Assembly: GCF_022606355.1 (NCBI RefSeq)
Contig: NZ_JAHHZQ010000002.1
Span: forward strand, 1 to 64,000
Length of the DNA: 64,000 nucleotides
Origin: Leifsonia shinshuensis
Lineage (GTDB): Bacteria > Actinomycetota > Actinomycetes > Actinomycetales > Microbacteriaceae
Direction: 5' to 3'
The position numbers and the translations under genes are program-made. Shown here one piece after another: positions 34,775 to 42,961 of the stretch. The notes beneath the pieces are model-generated. The model made no database searches, was not told the DNA's origin, and saw only the letters and a list, made by a program, of their open reading frames with translations. Every line of letters starts with the position of its first letter. The first letter of the stretch is position 1.

Positions 34775-35764
34775 ATGCGCAGAACGACGCTGAAAGACGT
34801 CGGCGACCACGTCGGCGTCTCGGCGAAGACGGTCTCGAACGTCATCAACGGCACCGGCTGGGTGCGCGACGACCTGAAAGCACGCGTCAGGGAGGCCATC
34901 GACGAGCTCGGCTACCGGCCCAACTCGGCCGCCCGCCAACTGCGCAGCGGGCGCAGCGGGATGATCGCCCTGGCCATCCCCGACCTCAGCCAGCCGTACT
35001 TCGCCGAGCTCGCGTCGGCGATCGTCGCCGCGGCCGCCGACCGCTCGATCACCGTGCTGATCAACCAGACCAACGGCCAGGCCGACGCCGAGCGCCGTAT
35101 CAGCGACGGCGTCGGCATCCCGGTCATGGACGGCCTCATCCTCTCGCCGCTCGCGCTGACCGCCGGCGACCTCGCCGACCGCCAGGACTCCACCCCGATC
35201 GTCCTGCTCGGCGAGCACGTCGGCGAGTCGCGCTTCCCGCACGTGACCGTCGAGAACGCCGGCGCCGCGCGCGCCGCGACCGATTACCTGCTGCGCTCCG
35301 GCCGCCGGCGGATCGCCGCGATCGGAGCGCAGGCGACAGGGCCGCGTGAGACCTCCGAGCTGCGCCTCGCCGGCTACCGCGCCGCGCTGCGGGAGGCCGG
35401 CATCGCCGAAGACCCCGCGCTGATCCGGGAGGTCATCGACTTCCGCCGCAGCGACGGCGTCCAGGCCATCGACGGCCTGCTCGCCGAGGGCGTGCCGTTC
35501 GACGGCGTCTTCGCCTTCAACGACCTGATGGCCCTCGGCGCCCTGCACGCGCTCGGCGAGGCCGGGCTGCGCGTGCCGGAGGATGTCGCCGTCATCGGCT
35601 TCGACGACATCGAGGAGGGCCGCTACAGCACGCCTCCCCTCACGACCGTCGCTCCCGACAAGGCCGCCCTCGGCAGCCTCGCCCTCGAGCTGCTCCTGTC
35701 CGACTCCCCTGCCGCGGGAGACACCACCGTCCCCTACCAGATCGTCTCGAGGATGAGCGCATGA
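34775..35764 (+). CDS. LacI-family transcriptional regulator (locus II)
   Basis: A 329-residue repressor. ATG 34775 is chosen because CGAAGGAGAC lies just before it and the DNA-binding helix starts at once (LKDVGDHVGVSAKTVSNVING, hinge RQLRSGRSG). The effector domain has GVFAFNDLMALGAL and DVAVIGFDDIEEGRYSTPPLTTV landmarks. Its stop overlaps the GH2 start (ATGA), so regulator and GH2 form one transcript. It probably binds GTTCAACGTTGAAC and is released by the imported sugar. Confidence 0.92.
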   Translation: MRRTTLKDVGDHVGVSAKTVSNVINGTGWVRDDLKARVREAIDELGYRPNSAARQLRSGRSGMIALAIPDLSQPYFAELASAIVAAAADRSITVLINQTNGQADAERRISDGVGIPVMDGLILSPLALTAGDLADRQDSTPIVLLGEHVGESRFPHVTVENAGAARAATDYLLRSGRRRIAAIGAQATGPRETSELRLAGYRAALREAGIAEDPALIREVIDFRRSDGVQAIDGLLAEGVPFDGVFAFNDLMALGALHALGEAGLRVPEDVAVIGFDDIEEGRYSTPPLTTVAPDKAALGSLALELLLSDSPAAGDTTVPYQIVSRMSA

Positions 35765-37563
35765 CCGTCGACCGGCTCCCCGACCCCCTGCACCAGGACG
35801 GAACATACCCTCGCCCCCAGCTCGTGCGCCGGCACTGGCGCGACCTGGGCGGGGAGTGGGAGTTCGCCTTCGGGTCGGATCCGGAGCAGGCACCGGAGGG
35901 CATCGGGTTCGACCGGACCATCGTGGTCCCGTACCCGCCCGAGTCGGAGCTCTCCGGCATCGGCGACACCGGCTACCACCCGGTCGTCTGGTACCGACGA
36001 TCGTTCGGCCCGGCCGAGCTGGCCGAGGCCGGACTCACGGCCGACCGCCCGCGCGTCCTGCTGCACTTCGGCGCCGTGGATTTCGCCGCCGATGTCTGGC
36101 TCAACGGCCGCTACCTGGGGCACCACGTCGGAGGCCAGACCCCGTTCCACTTCGAGGTCGGCGGTCTCGTCGCGCCGGACGGCGTGAACGAGCTCGTCGT
36201 CCGCGCGGTCGACGACCCGCTCGACGTGGCGGTGCCGCGCGGCAAGCAGGACTGGAAGGAGTCCCCGCACTCGATCTGGTACCACCGCACGACCGGTATC
36301 TGGCAGCCCGTGTGGCTGGAGGCCGTGCCGGGCCTCCACGTCGAGTCGCTCGCCTGGGACACGGCGGCAGACGCCGCGTCGGTCGATCTCGAGCTCGTGC
36401 TGAACGCCAGGCCGGAGGGCGCCGTCTGGGCCGACGTGCGCATCGAGCACGACGGGGAACTGCTCGCCGAGTCCCGCTACCGGGTGCTCGACACGACCTC
36501 CCATCTGCGGCTCGCCCTCTCGCGGCAGCGCAACGGCCAGCAATACGAGGAGCTGCTCTGGTCGCCGGCGAACCCGCGCCTCCTCAGTGCGACGATCTCG
36601 CTCGACGGCGGCGATCCCGACCCGGGCGGCGACGCCGTCGCCAGCTACCTCGGGCTGCGCACCGTGCGCACCGACGACTGCTGCCTGCTGCTCAACGATC
36701 GCCCGTTCTACGTGCGCGCCGTGCTCTCGCAGAACTACTGGCCCCAGTCGCACCTCGCTGCGCCCTCCGCCGACGCGCTGCGACGGGAGGTGGAGCTCAT
36801 CCTCGAGCTCGGCTTCAACACGGCGCGCGTGCACCAGAAGGCGGAGGACCCGCGGTTCCTGTACTGGGCCGACCGGCTGGGCCTGCTGATCTGGGCGGAG
36901 ACGGCGAGCGCCTACGAGTTCTCCGCGCGCTCTGTCCAGCTGCTCACCGAGGAGTGGATGCGGCTGGTCCAGCGGGATCGCTCGCACCCGTCGATCATCG
37001 CCTGGGTGCCGCTGAACGAGAGCTGGGGCGTGCAGCACATCTCGCACGACCCGCGGCAGCGCGCGTACAGCCGCGGCCTGACCGAGCTGACCCGCGCCAT
37101 CGACGGCAGCCGCCCGGTGATCTCGAACGACGGCTGGGAGCACACGGACTCCGACCTCATCACCATCCACGACTACGAGAGCGACCCCGAGGTGCTCGGC
37201 CGTCGCTACGGGAGTCGTACGGCGCTCGACGAGCTGATCGCGGGGCCGGGTCCGGCCGGCCGCCGCATCCAGCTGCACGCCTCGGCGCCCGCCCGGCCGA
37301 TCATGCTGACGGAGTTCGGCGGGGTGAGCTGGATCGACCACGACGTCGACGACGCCTGGGGGTACTCCTCCGCCCGCGACTCCGCCGACTTCGGCGTGCG
37401 GGTGACGGGACTGATCAGCGCGGTCGCCGACTCGACGGTGCTGGCGGGGTTCTGCTACACCCAGCTCGCGGACACCGGGCAGGAGACCAACGGCCTGCTG
37501 CGCGACGATCGCACGGCCAAGGTGCCTGTCGAGCTGCTGCGGGAGGCGATCGCGGGGCGGTGA
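35761..37563 (+). CDS. Glycoside hydrolase family 2 protein (locus II)
   Basis: A 600-residue GH2 enzyme with the usual order: jelly-roll sugar-binding domain (1-190), immunoglobulin-like domain (190-310), then TIM barrel. Acid/base E420 lies in PLNESWG and nucleophile E518 in LTEFGG. No signal peptide. GH2 covers beta-galactosidases, beta-glucuronidases and beta-mannosidases, and the substrate is not decided by the sequence. It is co-transcribed with lacI and faces the importer/GH1-like operon, so it probably degrades the imported oligosaccharide. Confidence 0.9.
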   Translation: MTVDRLPDPLHQDGTYPRPQLVRRHWRDLGGEWEFAFGSDPEQAPEGIGFDRTIVVPYPPESELSGIGDTGYHPVVWYRRSFGPAELAEAGLTADRPRVLLHFGAVDFAADVWLNGRYLGHHVGGQTPFHFEVGGLVAPDGVNELVVRAVDDPLDVAVPRGKQDWKESPHSIWYHRTTGIWQPVWLEAVPGLHVESLAWDTAADAASVDLELVLNARPEGAVWADVRIEHDGELLAESRYRVLDTTSHLRLALSRQRNGQQYEELLWSPANPRLLSATISLDGGDPDPGGDAVASYLGLRTVRTDDCCLLLNDRPFYVRAVLSQNYWPQSHLAAPSADALRREVELILELGFNTARVHQKAEDPRFLYWADRLGLLIWAETASAYEFSARSVQLLTEEWMRLVQRDRSHPSIIAWVPLNESWGVQHISHDPRQRAYSRGLTELTRAIDGSRPVISNDGWEHTDSDLITIHDYESDPEVLGRRYGSRTALDELIAGPGPAGRRIQLHASAPARPIMLTEFGGVSWIDHDVDDAWGYSSARDSADFGVRVTGLISAVADSTVLAGFCYTQLADTGQETNGLLRDDRTAKVPVELLREAIAGR

Positions 37564-37573
37564 AGCGGGTGGC

Positions 37574-38644
37574 TCACCGGTCCTTGAAGTACCGGAACAG
37601 TTGCTTCTCACTCATCGTCGCCGACCCGACGGCGACACCGATGAGCGCTCCCGCCATTCCCGCCAATGGGATAGCAACCAACGTTTCAAAGACAGCGAGC
37701 TGGTCGTCGCGCCCGATCATCCACGTTGCCGCGGAGGCGAGAGCGGCTCCGATCATTGCGGCCGGGGCCGACCAAGCACCGCCCTCGAGCAGGTTGAGCG
37801 CGAGCAGGTCGCCTCTGGAGACACCCGCATGCAGCGCCGACGTCTGCTGAAGACGCCTGATCCTGACGCTGACGAATCCCTGGCAGAGCGCGATCGTCGC
37901 AGAGAGGGGGGTCGCATAATGTGTCAATCGACCGGCGAAGGCGACACTTCCGTCGAAGGACGCACCTAACGCCGAGTTCAGCTGCACCACGGTGGGCTTC
38001 TCGGTGCTGGTCCCCTTCGAAGGGAGCATGCTGGCGTGCAGGAAGGAGCGCAGGTTCGGGATCTGCGGCCACGCGGTGGCCCAGCACTCGTCGAACGGCC
38101 GGTTCGAGTTCGTCGGCGATAAGATCGCATACCCGAAGCCTGCGCGGCGACCATCCGATGGGTAGCGGTACACCGAGGCGATCTGAATCGGGCCGGAATC
38201 GGTCGCAACGGATCCCCCACCGCCGACCCCGGCGGTGCGCGCCAGGTCATCCGGGATGAGGACGCCCTCCCCGGGATTCGGATCCGAGACGACAGCGGCA
38301 AATCCGGGCGAAATCTCGTACGTCGGAATGGGGGCGTCAGGAATCGTGGCTATTGCGATTCTCCGTTCCGACGACCGCAGAGCCCCAGAAGCCGTGACTC
38401 CGGGGAGCCCTGCCAGAGCCTCGCAGGCAGCACCGTCCACTTGGCCCTCCGCGACGAGGATCTCTGTCGCCGCCCCCGACGCGCGGAACGCCTCCGCCGA
38501 CGCGACCAACCGAGCCGTCGCCAGCGCATCGGCGAGAACCAACCCTCCGACAAGAAGGGCGAGCACCTGACTGAAGAGCGTGAAGCGCGTTGTTCCCGAC
38601 ATGATGTTGCGGCCGGCCTCGCGCAACAGACTGGAGAGCTTCAC
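37574..38644 (-). CDS. Bacteriocin-associated ABC-type integral membrane protein
   Basis: A 356-residue membrane protein. The GTG at 38644 overlaps the ATPase stop (GTGA). One transmembrane helix near residue 25 is followed by a large extracytoplasmic domain of about 190 residues. About three helices near the C-terminus follow, a layout like MacB/FtsX-type permeases but shorter. It is the last gene of the lactococcin-972-like operon, where such proteins act in export of, or immunity to, the bacteriocin. Confidence 0.78.
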   Translation of the reverse strand: MKLSSLLREAGRNIMSGTTRFTLFSQVLALLVGGLVLADALATARLVASAEAFRASGAATEILVAEGQVDGAACEALAGLPGVTASGALRSSERRIAIATIPDAPIPTYEISPGFAAVVSDPNPGEGVLIPDDLARTAGVGGGGSVATDSGPIQIASVYRYPSDGRRAGFGYAILSPTNSNRPFDECWATAWPQIPNLRSFLHASMLPSKGTSTEKPTVVQLNSALGASFDGSVAFAGRLTHYATPLSATIALCQGFVSVRIRRLQQTSALHAGVSRGDLLALNLLEGGAWSAPAAMIGAALASAATWMIGRDDQLAVFETLVAIPLAGMAGALIGVAVGSATMSEKQLFRYFKDR

Positions 38645-39261
38645 GGGTAATCCGGTCCTTCGGGCGACCCGAGGTCGAGTTGCTTCGTGCATGCCGCGCG
38701 CGTTCGTTCGTCATGCGTCGCGACGATCACGATGGTCCGCGGATCGGCGACCGCCCTGATCGCTGAATCGACGCGCTCCGCTGTCCGCCTGTCGAGTTGG
38801 GCCGTCGGTTCATCGATTAGAAGGACGCTTGGACGGGACGCGAGTCCCCTGGCGAGCATGAGCCTCTGAGCTTCACCACCGGAGAGGTCGCCGAACCGTC
38901 GTTGCGCGACCGACTGCAGACCGAATCGTGACATCAGCTCGTCGGCTTCGTCTTCAGCCGAAGCGGGTTTCTCCCCACGGGCGAGGATCGGCAACGCGAC
39001 GTGGTCGAGCGCAGTCCGGTGCGGCGAGCCGAATGGATTCTGGAACACCCAACTCACCTTCTCGATGTCGGTGAAGCGAACAGCTCCTTCGCGCGGTCTA
39101 CTCCGACGGGCGAGCAGGGAAAGCAGGGTGCTCTTGCCCGACCCGGAAGGCCCGGTCAGCGCGTAGACCTCGCCGGGGTGGAAATCGATGGTCAGGCCTC
39201 TGAAAAGCCAATCACCGTCGCGACCGTACCGATGGCCGACGTTTTCGAGGGCTAAGAGCAC
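38641..39261 (-). CDS. ABC transporter ATP-binding protein (bacteriocin operon)
   Basis: A 206-residue ATPase of the LolD/MacB size class. Walker A is GPSGSGKST (37-45), the Q-loop region WVFQNPFGS, the signature LSGGE (126-130), Walker B VLLIDEPT (146-153) and switch His in ATHDER. The GTG at 39261 overlaps the preceding gene. It pairs with the permease immediately downstream and with the peptidoglycan-binding adaptor upstream. Confidence 0.92.
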   Translation of the reverse strand: MLLALENVGHRYGRDGDWLFRGLTIDFHPGEVYALTGPSGSGKSTLLSLLARRSRPREGAVRFTDIEKVSWVFQNPFGSPHRTALDHVALPILARGEKPASAEDEADELMSRFGLQSVAQRRFGDLSGGEAQRLMLARGLASRPSVLLIDEPTAQLDRRTAERVDSAIRAVADPRTIVIVATHDERTRAACTKQLDLGSPEGPDYP

Positions 39262-40325
39262 AGCGGACGTTCCGAATCTGAGATACGCACGGTCGCGGGC
39301 CGCCGTCCCTCCTGGAAGAGCACGAACGTCTGGCCCAGCTGCGAACCGACGATCGTAACGTGAAGCGCCTCACCCTCCGACGCCACGCATCCTTCCGCCC
39401 CCGTGATCGAATACACGGAGGATGGAGGAACCGCCCCCACCTTGATCGGCTCCGCGAGGGCGACCGTGCCGCGGAAAGCACCGGCTCCATTCTCGGCGTC
39501 CGCCGTATCCGCAGTCGCGTTGGAACGTGCCGCTGCGCGGACGAACGACGGCGCAGCGGCCAACTCGGCGAGCGCCAACGGATCCGATACATCTCCCGTC
39601 GCATCAAGCGGTACGGCCACAGAGTCGACGGTCAAGGTCCATTTCGCCCCGGAGAAATCGGCGGACGTGTCGGTCACGGAAACGCGGGTGGTACCTCCGG
39701 CGATCGATGCGAGCGCAGCGCCCGCGTCCACCCGCGCGCCGGCCTTCACATCGCAGCTCGCGATCGCGACGGACACGGAAGCGAGCCAGACGATTCGCCC
39801 GGCTTCGACGATCGTCGAATCGGCAGTTCGATCTCCCGCACGCTTGAACAGGTCGGCGACTGCAGAGAGGGTGCGAGCGCCGACCTTTCCATCCGCCTTC
39901 GTCGCGTAGCCGAGCCGTGCGAGTTCCTTCTGGAGGCCTGTGACATCGTCGCCCTCGTCCCCGCTGCGCAGGTCGCGCCACAGTGGTGGGTCCGTCGCGA
40001 GCGCCACCAGCGGGCGCCCGTCGACGGAGGCCGGCGTCGAGCCGGACACGATCACCGACCCGGGTGTGCAGGCCGAGTGGGTGACCCTTCCGGCAACCCC
40101 CGATTCCAGCCGCGAATCGGGAACCGACTCGACGCGCAGCGCCACCGTCCGCGAATCGGAGAACTCCCGATAGTTCACACGGGCGTCGGCGGCCGGTCGA
40201 GACTCGGCCAAGGAACTCGGCGGCTCTTCGTTGAGCCATAACCAGGTGGCAGTCGCGCCCGAGGCGAAGACTGCAACGACGAGCACGGCGATGACCGCAA
40301 ATCGCGGCAAGACGCGCGCCGTCAT
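39252..40325 (-). CDS. Peptidoglycan-binding, HlyD/MacA-like adaptor (bacteriocin operon)
   Basis: A 357-residue protein with one N-terminal transmembrane anchor (FAVIAVLVVAVFASGATATW) and an extracytoplasmic body. Residues about 118-160 form a PGB_1 peptidoglycan-binding repeat (LRSGDEGDDVTGLQKELARLGY, then GKVGARTLSAVADLFK). The flanking beta-rich parts resemble a periplasmic adaptor barrel. It overlaps both neighbours (ATGA upstream). It probably links the ABC pump to the cell wall, the compartment where lactococcin 972 acts. Confidence 0.8.
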   Translation of the reverse strand: MTARVLPRFAVIAVLVVAVFASGATATWLWLNEEPPSSLAESRPAADARVNYREFSDSRTVALRVESVPDSRLESGVAGRVTHSACTPGSVIVSGSTPASVDGRPLVALATDPPLWRDLRSGDEGDDVTGLQKELARLGYATKADGKVGARTLSAVADLFKRAGDRTADSTIVEAGRIVWLASVSVAIASCDVKAGARVDAGAALASIAGGTTRVSVTDTSADFSGAKWTLTVDSVAVPLDATGDVSDPLALAELAAAPSFVRAAARSNATADTADAENGAGAFRGTVALAEPIKVGAVPPSSVYSITGAEGCVASEGEALHVTIVGSQLGQTFVLFQEGRRPATVRISDSERPLCS

Positions 40326-40945
40326 CCCTTCGACTCGTCCAGAAGCCCCAGCGGGTCCAGATCACACTCTCGGAGCGCCTTCTCGCCTCGAGCCCCATCA
40401 CTGAACGGGAACGCCATCGCCGGCGCGTCTCGCGAGTAATCGCTGCCGGAGTACCAAGCCGGCACTACCTTCTTCTTCACTAAGCACGCGGCTGTGATCG
40501 CGGCTTCGTCGAGATTCTGCGGGTTCCGCTGCATGGCGAAGTAAAGGGAGCCGATGGTGTCGAGGCCCGAGGTCGCCGAACACTCGTCCGCGATCGTGTT
40601 GGCCTCCTCGGTCGTCGTTCCGCTTCCGGGCTTGAACTCGTATCCTCCACCGGGCCCGAATCCGCCGAAGGTGACGTTGCGGTCGCGCATGCAGGTGGCG
40701 AACGCGTTCTCCATCTCGGCGAACTCGGCGTCGGAGATTCGGCCGTCGGCAAGCGCGCTCCGCTCGAAGTCGGTCGTAGCACGTCGACGAGCCTCCGCGA
40801 TTTCGTCTGCCCAGCCAGTGCCCGTGCTGGCGCGAACGTCCGGACCGGATGACGGGTTGTCGGACGTTCCACCGGCTGCGGCGCACCCGCTTAGTGCCAG
40901 CACGCACGCGACCAGAATGCCGATACGCGAGGTGATTCTCTTCAT
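40322..40945 (-). CDS. Secreted lipoprotein of the bacteriocin operon
   Basis: A 207-residue predicted lipoprotein (LALSG|C near residue 20). The mature part is helical (WADEIAEARRRATTDFERSALADGRISDAEFAEMENAFATCM) and carries several cysteines that could form disulfides (FATCMRD, ADECSAT, TAACLVK, LRECDLD). ATG 40945 lies 56 nt after the bacteriocin stop. Its stop overlaps the adaptor start. Role unknown; immunity to the bacteriocin is plausible from position. Confidence 0.72.
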   Translation of the reverse strand: MKRITSRIGILVACVLALSGCAAAGGTSDNPSSGPDVRASTGTGWADEIAEARRRATTDFERSALADGRISDAEFAEMENAFATCMRDRNVTFGGFGPGGGYEFKPGSGTTTEEANTIADECSATSGLDTIGSLYFAMQRNPQNLDEAAITAACLVKKKVVPAWYSGSDYSRDAPAMAFPFSDGARGEKALRECDLDPLGLLDESKG

Positions 40946-41000
40946 CACTGCCTTCGAAGCAGAAGGGCAGGCCGGCCACAACCGTCCTGCCCTTCTCGGC

Positions 41001-41300
41001 TCAATAGTTGTAGTAGTACCAGGTGTTTCCGGTCACCGTCCATGAGACGGACGCGTAGGACCAGTTGCCGCCGGCCCTGTCCGGGGAGCGCAGGCAGGAG
41101 TACGAGTTGCACGCTGTCGAGCGGTGCTTCTTCGAAGCGTGGTGGTAGTTCGACCACGTCGTTCCCGAGTTTCCGTAGCTCCACGTTCCACCCTCGGGGT
41201 AGCCGGTGTATGCGTTCGCAGGGGTCGCGCCGAGCGTTGCCCCGATCGTCAGTGCCCCGGCTGCCAGGACCGTCGAAACAACTTTGTTCTTGAATTTCAC
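41001..41300 (-). CDS. Lactococcin 972-family bacteriocin precursor
   Basis: A 99-residue precursor from GTG 41300, chosen because it gives a clean signal peptide (VKFKNKVVSTVLAAGALTIG..., cleavage after TPANA, residue 30). ATG 41330 would add 10 residues. The 69-residue mature part has the Lcn972 pattern: EGGTWSYGNSGTTWSNYHHASKKHRSTA and the terminal GNWSYASVSW...WYYYNY. Lactococcin 972 binds lipid II and blocks septum formation. Two cysteines (ACNSYSC) are an unusual addition. First gene of a five-gene operon with an ABC exporter. Confidence 0.85.
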   Translation of the reverse strand: MKFKNKVVSTVLAAGALTIGATLGATPANAYTGYPEGGTWSYGNSGTTWSNYHHASKKHRSTACNSYSCLRSPDRAGGNWSYASVSWTVTGNTWYYYNY

Positions 41301-41434
41301 AATACATGTCCCATTCGTGTTACATAGCATTCAAAATTTTAATCCCAGATTTGATCCTAGTACAGATGACAGCGCATGCCTAACCACGTCGGCTCGCACT
41401 GGCCGCGCGCCGACCTCGCGACTAGCGTGGCGAC
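41301..41434. other. AT-rich divergent promoter region of the bacteriocin operon
   Basis: The stretch 41296-41365 is clearly richer in A and T than its surroundings (for example TCAAAATTTTAATCC at 41331-41345). It lies between the bacteriocin gene and the divergent polymerase gene and should hold the bacteriocin promoter. I cannot fix its -10 or -35 boxes. Confidence 0.45.
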
Positions 41435-42658
41435 ATGACTCCGTCGTCGAAGTCCGAGACGTTCCTCGAGGTCGGCGGCCACGAGGTGCGCATCTCGAGC
41501 CCGGACAAAGTGGTCTTCCCCGAGGCGGGGCTGACCAAGCTCGACCTCGCGCGCTACTACGTCGCGGTCGCCGATGGCGCGCTCCGCGGCGCGGGCGGGC
41601 GGCCGATGGTCCTCAAGCGATTCGTCAAGGGACTCACCCAGGAGCCGTTCTTCCAGAAGCGGGTACCGGAGGGCCATCCCGACTACATCGACACGGCGAC
41701 CCTGCACTACGCGCGCGGCACCTCGGCCGAGGAGGCCGTGCTGCGGGACGCCGCCGGCCTCGCCTGGGTCTCGAACCTCGGCTGTCTCGACCTCAACCCG
41801 CATGCCGTGCGCGCCGAGGACCTCGACCACCCCGACGAACTGCGGGTGGACCTCGACCCGATGCCGGGCGTCGACTGGTCGCAGATCGTCGACGTCGCCT
41901 TCATCGCCCGGGAGGTCCTGGAGGACCACGGCCTGGTCGGCTGGCCGAAGACGAGCGGCTCGCGCGGCCTCCACATCCTCGTGCGGATCGCGCCGCACTG
42001 GGGCTTCGCCGACGTGCGGCTCGCCGCAGAGACGCTCGCGAGGGAGGTCGAGAACCGCGCGCCAGGGCTCGCGACGGCGCGCTGGTGGAAGGAGGAGCGC
42101 GGCGAGAGCGTCTTCGTCGACTTCAACCAGAACGCCAAAGACCGCACGGTGGCCTCCGCCTACTCGGTGCGCCCGCTGCCGGACGCCCGCGTCTCCACGC
42201 CGCTCGACTGGGACGAGGTGCGCTCGCGCCGACCCGCGGAGTTCACGGTGCCGACGGTGCTGACCCGGTTCGCCGAGCGAGGAGACCCGCACACGGGCAT
42301 CGACGCGGCCGCGGGCTCGCTGGATGCCCTGCTGGCCCTGGCCGCGCGGCTCGGGCCGGCCGAGAAGCCGCCACGCGCGGGCGACGGCGCGGGCAGGCGC
42401 GTGTCGCAGATGCCGCTGATCGAGGTGGCGCGCACCAAGACCAAGCCGGAGGCCGCCGAGGCGCTGGCGCGCTGGCGCGACCTCCACCCCGAGGCGGCGG
42501 CGCTCCTCCACCCCGCCGACGAGCTCATCGACGGCATGCGCGGCTCGAGCTCGCAGTGGTACCGGGTGCGTGTCAACCTCCAGCACGTCCCGGAGTCCGA
42601 CCGCCCGGAGCAGGGCGCCCTCCTCGCCGACTACGACCCCTGGGCGGGCCGCCGCTAG
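41435..42658 (+). CDS. ligD: LigD-type polymerase/primase domain protein
   Basis: A 407-residue archaeo-eukaryotic primase-type polymerase, as found in bacterial NHEJ LigD. The metal-binding DLDP motif is at 139-142, SGSRGLHI at 174-181 and a later VFVDFNQN segment supplies the third motif; PMVLKRFVKGL near 55 is also typical. The ligase and 3'-phosphoesterase domains are absent, so this is a stand-alone PolDom protein. It may fill gaps or add ribonucleotides at breaks together with Ku and a ligase encoded elsewhere. Confidence 0.88.
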   Translation: MTPSSKSETFLEVGGHEVRISSPDKVVFPEAGLTKLDLARYYVAVADGALRGAGGRPMVLKRFVKGLTQEPFFQKRVPEGHPDYIDTATLHYARGTSAEEAVLRDAAGLAWVSNLGCLDLNPHAVRAEDLDHPDELRVDLDPMPGVDWSQIVDVAFIAREVLEDHGLVGWPKTSGSRGLHILVRIAPHWGFADVRLAAETLAREVENRAPGLATARWWKEERGESVFVDFNQNAKDRTVASAYSVRPLPDARVSTPLDWDEVRSRRPAEFTVPTVLTRFAERGDPHTGIDAAAGSLDALLALAARLGPAEKPPRAGDGAGRRVSQMPLIEVARTKTKPEAAEALARWRDLHPEAAALLHPADELIDGMRGSSSQWYRVRVNLQHVPESDRPEQGALLADYDPWAGRR

Positions 42659-42735
42659 GCGCGCCGCCGCGCCGCGCCGCCGCCCCGCCCCTCGCCGCCC
42701 TCCACGCACGCCGCCTCCCCACTCTCCCCCTCCCC

Positions 42736-42793
42736 GCATTTGCGCCAAATGTGGCGATTCGCGCCCCCCAATCGCCACATTTGCCGCAAATGC
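42736..42793. repeat. 24-bp inverted repeat with 10-nt loop
   Basis: 42736-42759 is the reverse complement of 42770-42793 with one mismatch, so it forms a very stable stem. The arms contain ATTTGCGCCAAAT and ATTTGCCGCAAAT, like the shorter repeats at 25063-25121. It could be the terminator of the polymerase gene or a dispersed repetitive palindrome. Confidence 0.8.
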
Positions 42794-42811
42794 CACCCCG
42801 TCACGCCCGCA

Positions 42812-42869
42812 GATTCGTGACGAATCGCGACATTCGTGGCACGAAACGCGACATTCGTGACGAATGTCG
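42812..42869. repeat. TTCGTGACGAA palindrome cluster
   Basis: GATTCGTGACGAATC (42812-42826), an imperfect CATTCGTGGCACGAAA (about 42830-42845) and a 21-base palindrome ACATTCGTGACGAATGT with CG/CG ends (42849-42869) follow at about 19-bp spacing. Three related palindromes in phase suggest a multi-site protein-binding region. Confidence 0.7.
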
Positions 42870-42898
42870 CCGAACCACACGTCGACACGGCCCCACTC

Positions 42899-42913
42899 TT
42901 TCCACGTTGCAAT
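42899..42913. promoter_or_regulatory. LacI-type operator upstream of the MFS gene (locus III)
   Basis: TTTCCACGTTGCAAT is the exact reverse complement of ATTGCAACGTGGAAA at 50065-50079, beside the locus LacI gene. It lies about 49 nt upstream of the MFS start. Confidence 0.8.
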
Positions 42914-42961
42914 GTGGGACGCCCGTCCCATAAACTCCTCCTACTCGAAGAGGAGCCGCAC

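Larger units (their letters stand above)
42659..42961. other. Gene-free region rich in palindromes
   Basis: A Pro/Arg-like GC-rich tract (42659-42735) is followed by a set of nested palindromes: 42736-42793, 42812-42826 and 42849-42869. It ends with the LacI-type operator at 42899-42913 and a GAAGAGGAG ribosome-binding site for the MFS gene. I see no coding potential. Confidence 0.75.
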
